A DNA stretch of 64,000 nt, from positions 54,025 through 118,024 of the forward strand of contig NZ_JACLGO010000012.1 in NCBI RefSeq assembly GCF_014219065.1, given 5' to 3'. The translations under genes were made by a program, and so were the position numbers. The notes under the pieces are model-generated. The model ran no database searches. It was not told where the DNA came from and was given only the letters and a program-made list of their open reading frames with translations. Positions 57,128 to 64,000 of the stretch are shown piece after piece; positions within the stretch are counted from its first letter, which is position 1, and every line of letters begins with the position of its first letter. The DNA comes from Halopseudomonas xiamenensis (GTDB taxonomy: Bacteria; Pseudomonadota; Gammaproteobacteria; Pseudomonadales; Pseudomonadaceae).

Positions 57128-57823
57128 TCAGATATTCAGAGCGCTGTGATCAACCTGCAGACCCGGGCCCATGGTGGTGCTCAGGGACACGCGCTGCAGG
57201 TAAACGCCCTTGGAAGTGGACGGCTTGGCACGCTTCAGATCGGCCAGCAGAGCTTCCACGTTCTCCTTCAGCTTGACCGGCTCGAAACCGACCTTGCCTA
57301 CGGAGCAATGAATGATACCGTTCTTGTCGGTGCGGTAGCGAACCTGACCGGCCTTGGCGTTCTTCACCGCGGTGGCCACGTCGGCGGATACGGTGCCGAC
57401 CTTGGGGTTCGGCATCAGGCCACGCGGGCCCAGTACCTGACCCAGCTGACCAACCACACGCATCGCATCCGGGGAAGCGATGACCACGTCGTAGTTCAGA
57501 TCACCAGCCTTCATTTCGGCGGCCAGATCATCCATGCCTACCTTGTCGGCGCCGGCAGCCAGGGCGGCTTCAGCGTTGGCACCCTGGGTGAATACGGCAA
57601 CGCGCACAGTCTTGCCAGTGCCGTGGGGCAGCAGGGTAGCGCCACGTACGACCTGGTCGGATTTACGCGGATCGACGCCCAGGTTCACCGCCACGTCGAC
57701 AGACTCGACGAACTTGACGCTGGAAACCTCGGCCAACAGGGCGGCAGCTTCTTCAAAGCCGTATACCTTGGTGCTATCAACTTTCTCGTTGATTGCCTTT
57801 TGACGCTTGGTCAGCTTAGCCAT
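57128..57823 (-). CDS. rplA: 50S ribosomal protein L1
   Basis: The 231-residue protein has '[20 protein letters not shown]', '[20 protein letters not shown]' and the signature '[20 protein letters not shown]'. L1 forms the mobile stalk at the E site and represses the rplKA unit. Its ATG shares one base with the rplK stop (TAATG). Confidence 0.98.
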   Translation of the reverse strand: MAKLTKRQKAINEKVDSTKVYGFEEAAALLAEVSSVKFVESVDVAVNLGVDPRKSDQVVRGATLLPHGTGKTVRVAVFTQGANAEAALAAGADKVGMDDLAAEMKAGDLNYDVVIASPDAMRVVGQLGQVLGPRGLMPNPKVGTVSADVATAVKNAKAGQVRYRTDKNGIIHCSVGKVGFEPVKLKENVEALLADLKRAKPSTSKGVYLQRVSLSTTMGPGLQVDHSALNI

Positions 57824-58254
57824 TACACACCCTCCACAGTCAGACCCATGCTACGGGCCGAGCCCGCGATGGTGCGCACAGCTGCTTCCATGTCGGCAGC
57901 GGTCAGATCGGCCTGCTTGGTCTTGGCGATCTCTTCGATTTGGGCACGGGTAACGGTACCCACTTTCTGACTGTTCGGACGCGCGGAGCCGCTCTTGACA
58001 CCAGCAGCCTTCAGCAGCAGAACGGCAGCAGGAGTACTCTTGGTTTCAAAAGTGAAGCTGCGGTCGCTGTAAACAGTGATGATCACGGGAGTCGGCAGAC
58101 CGGGCTCCATGCCCTGGGTCTTGGCGTTGAACGCCTTGCAGAATTCCATGATATTGACGCCGTGCTGACCCAGGGCCGGACCTACCGGCGGACTCGGGTT
58201 AGCCTGACCGGCCTTGACTTGCAGCTTGATATAAGCCTGAATCTTCTTTGCCAT
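57823..58254 (-). CDS. rplK: 50S ribosomal protein L11
   Basis: The 143-residue protein has '[20 protein letters not shown]', '[20 protein letters not shown]' and '[19 protein letters not shown]'. L11 forms the GTPase-associated centre and is required for RelA activation and thiostrepton binding. TTGGAG precedes the start. Confidence 0.98.
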   Translation of the reverse strand: MAKKIQAYIKLQVKAGQANPSPPVGPALGQHGVNIMEFCKAFNAKTQGMEPGLPTPVIITVYSDRSFTFETKSTPAAVLLLKAAGVKSGSARPNSQKVGTVTRAQIEEIAKTKQADLTAADMEAAVRTIAGSARSMGLTVEGV

Positions 58255-58314
58255 CTGTTTTCTCCAATGGGTAATAGCGCCTCGCGGCTCCCCGTCTTAA
58301 TGTATTGCCCACTG

Positions 58315-58353
58315 ACAACAAAACCCCGCACTGCCTTCAGGCACTGCAGGGTT
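58315..58353 (-). terminator. Terminator after nusG
   Basis: An imperfect long stem (AACCCTGCAGTGCC with GGCAGTGCGGGGTT, TGAA loop) ends in TTTTGTTG on the - strand, 18 bp past the nusG stop. It separates secE-nusG from rplKAJL-rpoBC. No clear promoter match was found in the 60 bases left before rplK. Confidence 0.75.
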
Positions 58354-58370
58354 CAGGCGGGCGATGGAAC

Positions 58371-58904
58371 TCAGCCTTTTTCGACCTGGCCGAATTCGAG
58401 CTCCACTGGCGTGGGGCGACCGAAAATGAGAACAGCTACCTGAACACGGCTCTTCTCATAGTTCACTTCTTCAACAACACCGTTGAAATCGGCGAACGGA
58501 CCGTCAGTCACCCTGACCACCTCGCCCGGCTCGAACAGTGTCTTCGGCTTCGGCTTGTCGCTGCCGTCAGCCACGCGACGCAGAATGGCTTCTGCTTCAC
58601 GATCGGCAATGGGTGCAGGCTTATCGGCGGTTCCGCCGATGAAACCGAGTACGCGGGAGGTATCCTTGACCAGGTGCCAGGTGCCTTCGTTCATTTCCAT
58701 CTGGACCAGAACGTAACCAGGGAAGAACTTGCGCTCGCTCTTGCGTTTCTGCCCGTTGCGCATTTCCACCACTTCTTCGGTGGGCACCAGGATTTCGCCA
58801 AACTGATCTTCCATGCCGGCCAGCTTGACACGCTCCTGCAGGGAGCGCATTACGTGCTTCTCGAACCCCGAGTAGGCATGTATGACGTACCAACGCTTAG
58901 CCAC
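58371..58904 (-). CDS. nusG: Transcription termination/antitermination factor NusG
   Basis: The 177-residue protein has the NGN domain ('[20 protein letters not shown]', '[20 protein letters not shown]') and a C-terminal KOW domain ('[20 protein letters not shown]'). NusG binds RNA polymerase beta' and links it to Rho or to S10 on the ribosome. It starts 9 bp after secE. Confidence 0.98.
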   Translation of the reverse strand: MAKRWYVIHAYSGFEKHVMRSLQERVKLAGMEDQFGEILVPTEEVVEMRNGQKRKSERKFFPGYVLVQMEMNEGTWHLVKDTSRVLGFIGGTADKPAPIADREAEAILRRVADGSDKPKPKTLFEPGEVVRVTDGPFADFNGVVEEVNYEKSRVQVAVLIFGRPTPVELEFGQVEKG

Positions 58905-58913
58905 GGAACACCT

Positions 58914-59282
58914 TTAGCCAATGAACTTAGAAATAATCCAACCCAGAAGGGTATCAAGCCCCCACAGGATCAGGGCCATGATCAGCACAACTGCAACAAC
59001 GATGAGGGTTGTCTGAGTGGTTTCCGTACGAGTTGGCCAGACCACTTTGCGTATTTCAATACGCGCTTCTTTAAGCAGCGACCAGAATGCCTTGCCTTTT
59101 TCGGTCTGCAGGGCAACGAAGCCTGCAACCAGGCCGAGCACAACCAGTGCTACGGCACGATACAAAACAGATTCAGCAGCGAAATGATGATTACCGTAGA
59201 CACCGACAAAAACGAGTATAGCCACGACAATCCACTTGAGGACATCTAAGCGGCTATCGTGAGTTTCTGCCTTGGTGCTCAT
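58914..59282 (-). CDS. secE: Preprotein translocase subunit SecE
   Basis: The 122-residue protein has three membrane helices and the conserved cytosolic hinge 'SLLKEARIEIRKVVWPTRTE'. This is the long gammaproteobacterial form with two extra N-terminal helices. ATG 59282 ('MSTKAETHDS') is preferred. The frame stays open upstream through the tRNA-Trp gene but that part is not coding. Confidence 0.97.
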   Translation of the reverse strand: MSTKAETHDSRLDVLKWIVVAILVFVGVYGNHHFAAESVLYRAVALVVLGLVAGFVALQTEKGKAFWSLLKEARIEIRKVVWPTRTETTQTTLIVVAVVLIMALILWGLDTLLGWIISKFIG

Positions 59283-59319
59283 CAATCGTACAATCCTGTT
59301 TTGTCTTTGCCAGATAATC

Positions 59320-59395
59320 TGGCAGGCCAGGAGGGAATCGAACCCCCAACCTGCGGTTTTGGAGACCGCCGCTCTGCCAATTGAGCTACTGGCCT
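59320..59395 (-). tRNA. trnW: tRNA-Trp (CCA)
   Basis: The 76-nt cloverleaf reads AGGCCAG...CTGGCCT with T-loop GGTTCGATTCC and anticodon loop CTCCAAA, giving anticodon CCA. The 3' CCA is encoded. It lies between tufB and secE, as in E. coli and Pseudomonas. Confidence 0.97.
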
Positions 59396-59404
59396 GTAAT
59401 CGCA

Positions 59405-59432
59405 GTTGAGCCGGCAATGATACCGGCTCAAC
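59405..59432 (-). other. Perfect hairpin between tufB and tRNA-Trp
   Basis: GTTGAGCCGG and CCGGCTCAAC form a ten-pair stem with an eight-base loop and no U run. It probably marks an RNA processing point that separates tufB mRNA from tRNA-Trp. Confidence 0.6.
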
Positions 59433-59452
59433 ATCTCAAGATCAATCGCTAA

Positions 59453-60652
<1,200 letters not shown>

Positions 60653-60699
60653 CTCGAGAGATCCCCTATGCTGAATGCAATGCGCGAGTCACGCGACCA

Positions 60700-60735
60700 T
60701 TAAATAAAAGGCAGATATTTTCATATCTGCCTTAT
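60700..60735 (-). terminator. Terminator-like hairpin between tRNA-Thr and tufB
   Basis: GGCAGATAT (60710-60718) and ATATCTGCC (60723-60731) form a perfect nine-pair stem. On the - strand it is followed by TTTTATTTAA. It could attenuate read-through from the tRNA genes into tufB or give a processed 3' end. Confidence 0.7.
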
Positions 60736-60738
60736 TAC

Positions 60739-60814
60739 TGGAGCTCATGAGCGGATTTGAACCGCTGACCTCACCCTTACCAAGGGTGTGCTCTACCAAC
60801 TGAGCTACATGAGC
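60739..60814 (-). tRNA. trnT: tRNA-Thr (GGT)
   Basis: The 76-nt cloverleaf begins GCTCATGTAGCTCAG and ends with an encoded CCA. The anticodon loop TTGGTAA gives anticodon GGT. It is third in the tRNA cluster, ahead of tufB. Confidence 0.97.
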
Positions 60815-60836
60815 TTACATCGTCGCACTACCGGAC

Positions 60837-60910
60837 TGGAGCGGGTAGCGGGAATCGAACCCGCACCATCAGCTTGGAAGGCTGAGGTTCTACCGTTGAA
60901 CTATACCCGC
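60837..60910 (-). tRNA. trnG: tRNA-Gly (TCC)
   Basis: The 74-nt cloverleaf begins GCGGGTATAGTTCAA. The anticodon loop CTTCCAA gives anticodon TCC. The CCA end is encoded. It is second in the cluster. Confidence 0.97.
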
Positions 60911-60939
60911 CAAGAGCCCTTGCCCGGCAATACTAAATC

Positions 60940-61024
<85 letters not shown>

Positions 61025-61038
61025 GCAAAAGAGGCGCC

Positions 61039-61067
61039 ATTTTCATCACTTGGCGCCGCCCTGTCAA
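61039..61067 (-). promoter_or_regulatory. sigma70 promoter of the tRNA-tufB operon
   Basis: On the - strand: TTGACA (61062-61067), a 17-base spacer and GAAAAT (61039-61044), followed by the GC-rich discriminator GGCGCC. Such a discriminator is typical of stringently controlled stable-RNA promoters. The expected start is near 61032. Confidence 0.75.
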
Positions 61068-61165
61068 CACTTTTCTTAGAAAAAACCGCAACTTGAAAAG
61101 ATTCAGGGCTTATCCCCCTCGCGCCATTCCGATTTATCGAATGCCGCGCTGGAGCGGTCGCTATT

Positions 61166-61831
61166 CTAGGGGATACGCGTGTCGTTAGCAACGCCTGTGC
61201 ATGGCTGATATTGATGTTGCAGCGATGGGAAATCGACCCGCAGCCGCGACAGCATGGCCTGGTCCACCAGGCGCCTGGCGCTACTGCCAACCTCCACCAC
61301 GAATTGCTGCTGTTTTTTGCTCAAGGCATGCAGGCGCACCTCATGCCCCAGCTCACGCAACTGCTCCTGGCGCAGCTGCGCATAGTCTTCCCGCGAGAAT
61401 ACGCCAAGCGACAACTGACCAGCCATCTCGCCACGAGTGATGAGAAAACTGTCGATGCCCTGCTCCTGCAGCGCCGACAGCTGGATCACCGCATGTCGCT
61501 CGCCACCCACCACCGGCATCACTAGCCAGTAATCAGTACCACTGATCACTTCCCTTGGCCGTACCACCGAGGCCACATCCAGTGCCAGCAACCGCTGCCG
61601 CAACTGCTCCGCCTCGCTCATCGTCTCGAATCGGCCAAGATTGACACATAGCGCTGCAGCAACGGACCTAGGACGCATGGCCGCCTCATCTGGCGCTGGC
61701 TCTCCTGGCGTCGCAACCACCACGGGCGAGGAGTCAGCAGCCGGCGCGCGACTATCAGCCGGCCGGCTCTGCAACTGCCACAGGCCATACAGGATATTCA
61801 GCAGCAGTAGGGACAGGAAAATGTATTTCAT
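61166..61831 (-). CDS. SPOR-domain membrane protein
   Basis: The 221-residue protein has one N-terminal membrane helix (about 3-20), an Ala/Pro-rich linker, a compact alpha/beta region ('CVNLGRFETMSEAEQLRQRL') and a C-terminal SPOR-like repeat ('SLGVFSREDYAQLRQEQLRE', shown to the 20-residue limit). SPOR domains bind denuded peptidoglycan at septa. It overlaps coaX by 4 bp (ATGA) and ends the birA-coaX operon. An equivalent gene follows coaX in Pseudomonas. Its exact role is unknown. Confidence 0.82.
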   Translation of the reverse strand: MKYIFLSLLLLNILYGLWQLQSRPADSRAPAADSSPVVVATPGEPAPDEAAMRPRSVAAALCVNLGRFETMSEAEQLRQRLLALDVASVVRPREVISGTDYWLVMPVVGGERHAVIQLSALQEQGIDSFLITRGEMAGQLSLGVFSREDYAQLRQEQLRELGHEVRLHALSKKQQQFVVEVGSSARRLVDQAMLSRLRVDFPSLQHQYQPCTGVANDTRIP

Positions 61832-62580
61832 GGCCCGTATTCCATGGGGCAGGCCAAAGCCAGGCCACGGAACACCAGATCCGATACCACTTGAGGCTCC
61901 TCCGGCAGAATCCGCGCCATGCTTGCCGCATCCCCGCCGGTGAGAATGATCACCGGATCATCGCCCAGCAGTTGCTGGGCAATACGCAGCTGTTCACGCA
62001 CGAAGCCTGACAGCATCAGCCCGCAACCGAACTCCACCGCTTCGGCAGTCGTGGTGCCCGGACGCGGTTCGGCCAGATCCTCATGCACATTGTCGTCATA
62101 GCGAATCAGTCGCGTGTGACTGAGCAGACTGCCACGCAGCAGTTTGCTGCCTGGCGCGATATAGCCGCCGAGATGATGGCCATCGGCGTCGACGAAATCG
62201 GTGGTAACAGCGGTACCCAGATCGATCACCACGCAGGCTCGCTCACACAACTGGTAACCGGCCACCAGGGCCAGCCAGCGATCCATCCCCAAGCGGGTGG
62301 TGTCGGCATAGCCATTGGTCACACCCGCCAGCTGTGTGCCCGGTCGGGCCAGCATAGGGTGGCGCTTGAGCCAGCTGGTCAGTTGATCGACGATGACCTG
62401 GGTTTCTTCCTCGGAACGCACACTGACCAGACGACAGCCATGGATCTCGCGTTCCTGGCCACCAAGCAGACGCTGCAGTTCCACCAGGTCCGGCGCCATG
62501 TCCCCGTCCCGGACACGCCCCTCCCGATCCAGCAAACGCCACTTGATCAGAGTGTTGCCGCAATCCAGCTCAAGAATCAT
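61828..62580 (-). CDS. coaX: Type III pantothenate kinase
   Basis: The 250-residue enzyme phosphorylates pantothenate, the first step of coenzyme A synthesis. It has the ATP-binding 'LELDCGNTLIKWRLLD', 'TRLGMDRWLALVAGYQL' (G-x-D-R substrate motif), 'VVIDLGTAVTTDFVDADG' with the catalytic Asp, and 'ILTGGDAASM'. Two adjacent ATG codons exist. 62580 gives the usual 'MILELDCGN' start and a better distance from GAGG. It overlaps the end of birA by about 11 bp. Confidence 0.95.
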   Translation of the reverse strand: MILELDCGNTLIKWRLLDREGRVRDGDMAPDLVELQRLLGGQEREIHGCRLVSVRSEEETQVIVDQLTSWLKRHPMLARPGTQLAGVTNGYADTTRLGMDRWLALVAGYQLCERACVVIDLGTAVTTDFVDADGHHLGGYIAPGSKLLRGSLLSHTRLIRYDDNVHEDLAEPRPGTTTAEAVEFGCGLMLSGFVREQLRIAQQLLGDDPVIILTGGDAASMARILPEEPQVVSDLVFRGLALACPMEYGP

Positions 62581-63550
62581 CATTCAGCCTCAGGCTTACT
62601 TCACCGCCGTTGAGCAGCACTTCACCATCCACAGTTCCCAACCGCAAAGCCCCCCTGCTGTCTACACCGAGCCCCACGCCAGACCAGCAGTTGACCCCCG
62701 CCTCCACCCTGACCGGCAGACCGCGCCACGCATCGCGACGCTGCCAGGCGTCAACATAAGGTGCGAAGCCCTGCTCGCGGAACAACTGAACCGCTGCCAG
62801 CAATCGCTGAATGAACGCTGCGACCAACAGATTGCGATTCAATTGCCCACCCTGACGGGATAACAACAAGGATGTCCAGGCCTGCTCGATGGCCGCCTCG
62901 GCATCACTCATAAGCACATTGACGCCCACCCCGATAATCGCCACGCAGTCCGAGGTCAGATCGCCGGCGAGCTCTACCAGGATACCGGCCAGCTTGCGCC
63001 CATCGAGCAGAACATCGTTCGGCCACTTCAAGGCACAGCCCTTGAAGCCACAGGCTTCGAGCGTCTCGACCAGGACCAGACCGACCAACAGGCTCAGCCC
63101 CTCAAGCCGCTGCGCGCCACCAGAGAAGGGCAATGCCAGGGAAAGATAGATATTTTGCGCATAGGGGCTGACCCACTCCCGCCCCCGCCGCCCCTTGCCT
63201 GCAGATTGCCGCTCGGCAATACAGGCCAGCGGTTGCTGCTGATTCGCGGACGAAGCCAGTTGACGCATCAGCTGAGCATTGGTGGAGTCCACCGTATCCA
63301 GCAGCTGCCAGTCGATCCGCGCCACCAACTCTGCAGGCATGGCAGCGTGGATTGCCGCCAGATCCAGCAGACAAGCTCCCCGCGGAATACGGTAGCCCCG
63401 GCCACGCACCCGCTGAATCGGAAAGCCGTCATCCTCCAGCCGCTTCAATGCCTTCCAGACAGCGGCACGACTGACACCCAGCGCCTTGCCCAGTTCCTCA
63501 CCAGAGTGGAACTGCCCATTGGACATCATGTTGAACAACGCAGCTAGCAT
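62570..63550 (-). CDS. birA: Biotin operon repressor / biotin-protein ligase
   Basis: The 326-residue bifunctional protein has a winged helix-turn-helix (about 5-58, 'LGKALGVSRAAVWKALKRLE'), the biotin-AMP loop 'SAGKGRRGREW' (116-126), 'LKWPNDVLLDGRKLAGILVE' and a C-terminal SH3-like domain. It attaches biotin to acetyl-CoA carboxylase and can repress biotin genes. The adenylate loop has GKGRRGR where E. coli has GRGRRGR. It is first in the birA-coaX-SPOR operon, next to the rrn end. Confidence 0.95.
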   Translation of the reverse strand: MLAALFNMMSNGQFHSGEELGKALGVSRAAVWKALKRLEDDGFPIQRVRGRGYRIPRGACLLDLAAIHAAMPAELVARIDWQLLDTVDSTNAQLMRQLASSANQQQPLACIAERQSAGKGRRGREWVSPYAQNIYLSLALPFSGGAQRLEGLSLLVGLVLVETLEACGFKGCALKWPNDVLLDGRKLAGILVELAGDLTSDCVAIIGVGVNVLMSDAEAAIEQAWTSLLLSRQGGQLNRNLLVAAFIQRLLAAVQLFREQGFAPYVDAWQRRDAWRGLPVRVEAGVNCWSGVGLGVDSRGALRLGTVDGEVLLNGGEVSLRLNDDS

Positions 63551-63711
63551 GGCGAATCGATCTTGAAAAATGAACTGCGCATGATAGCGCCGCCGCGCCG
63601 GTTTATGAATGGAAATGTAACACTACGGCCGCATTTCAGCAGCGGGTGATCTGCTGGTACGGGCTGCTACAGGCGTAGCCCCGACGTGCTACCCCCGATC
63701 GCGGAAAGTAA

Positions 63712-63743
63712 AAAACCCCAACCTGTATCCAGATCGGGGTTTT
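63712..63743. terminator. Terminator behind the 5S remnant
   Basis: AAAACCCC and GGGGTTTT bracket an inner CTG-tatc-CAG fold. A and T runs on both sides allow termination in either direction. It lies after the 5S tail remnant in rrn reading direction. The surrounding non-coding stretch 63551-63752 has no gene. Confidence 0.7.
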
Positions 63744-63752
63744 CTGTTTGAA

Positions 63753-63769
63753 GCTTGACGATGACCTAC
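63753..63769 (-). pseudogene. 17-nt 3'-tail remnant of a second 5S rRNA gene
   Basis: GCTTGACGATGACCTAC is identical to the 3' end of the true 5S gene at 63924-63940 and is likewise followed (- strand) by a terminator. The 115 bases between show no further 5S sequence, only small GC hairpins (ATTCGC-tccc-GGCGAAT). Confidence 0.7.
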
Positions 63770-63884
63770 ATTGACTCGCGCCCTCCCGGCGCTCGCCCTA
63801 CGGGCAGCCTGCGGCTGTCCAAATTCGCTCCCGGCGAATTTGTCACATGGCGGTGGTAGTGACCAGGCAGCATCAGGCACAAAC

Positions 63885-63916
63885 AAAAAAGCCCTGCCAG
63901 ATGGCAGGGCTTTTTT
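63885..63916 (-). terminator. rrn operon terminator after 5S
   Basis: GCCCTGCC-agat-GGCAGGGC is flanked by A6 and T6, so it works in both directions. It is 8-14 bp beyond the 5S 3' end. Confidence 0.92.
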
Positions 63917-63923
63917 ATTTGGT

Positions 63924-64000
63924 GCTTGACGATGACCTACTCTCACATGGGGAAGCCCCACACTACCATCGGCGATGCATCGTTTCACTGCTGAGTTCGG
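63924..64000 (-). rRNA. rrf: 5S ribosomal RNA, 3' part (continues beyond the window)
   Basis: The - strand reads CCGAACTCAGCAGTGAAACG, then CGATGCATCGCCGATGGTAG and ends GGTCATCGTCAAGC, which is the 3' two-thirds of Pseudomonas 5S rRNA. About 40 nt of the 5' end and the 23S/16S genes lie to the right of the window. Confidence 0.95.

Noticed and set aside
59283..59417. Longer SecE reading frame
   Set aside because: The extension is simply translation through the tRNA-Trp gene.
63689..63988. Possible small protein over the 5S region
   Set aside because: The frame crosses the 5S rRNA gene, two terminators and the 5S remnant. Its internal repeat (VGHRQA) is just the repeated 5S tail.

Overview
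The window comes from a gammaproteobacterium of the Pseudomonas lineage (Pseudomonas sensu lato, possibly a Halopseudomonas-like branch; the species cannot be fixed from sequence alone). The grounds are protein sequences close to those remembered for P. aeruginosa, the Pseudomonas-type order ssb - MFS transporter - uvrA - catalase - rplQ - rpoA, a PA4063-4066-like zinc operon, and Pseudomonas-type 5S rRNA. GC content is fairly high except in the intergenic stretch 541-1121.

Region 1 (1-8191, + strand) is an accessory nucleobase-salvage block. It holds the 3' end of a LysR regulator, an NCS1 permease of the hydantoin/allantoin/uracil type, a dihydropyrimidinase/hydantoinase, a small YdcZ-type membrane protein, a Tsx/OmpK-like outer-membrane channel, a CodA-family deaminase and a CodB-type permease. 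Together they give a route from the outer membrane through the inner membrane to two amidohydrolases. The deaminase has Cys where E. coli CodA has Asp314, which makes 5-methylcytosine a candidate substrate. This is the most interesting functional lead in the window.

Region 2 (8192-19700) holds metal-related genes. A Zur-type promoter precedes a four-gene zinc operon (ZrgA-like His-rich protein, ABC ATPase, FtsX-like permease, DUF3299). A convergent, probably Fur-controlled six-gene TonB2/TtpC-type energy-transduction operon follows. Next come ompW, two divergent members of enzyme families that lack canonical catalytic residues (RmlD-like and histidine phosphatase-like), a decayed copy of the ssb 3' end, and a periplasmic cupredoxin.

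Region 3 (19700-29200) carries ssb and an MFS transporter (- strand), then uvrA and metNIQ (+ strand), then catalase (- strand).

Region 4 (29200-61070, all - strand, transcribed right to left) is the main translation/transcription block: tRNA-Tyr, tRNA-Gly, tRNA-Thr, tufB, tRNA-Trp, secE, nusG, rplKAJL, rpoBC, rpsLG, fusA, tufA, the S10 operon, the spc operon with secY, and the alpha operon with rpoA and rplQ. Strong sigma70-type promoters are legible before the tRNA cluster, the str operon and rpsJ. Several hairpins between genes look like attenuators or processing sites.

Region 5 (61070-64000, - strand) has a SPOR-domain protein, coaX, birA, a 17-nt 5S rRNA tail remnant with a terminator, and the 3' part of a 5S rRNA gene whose operon continues beyond the right edge.
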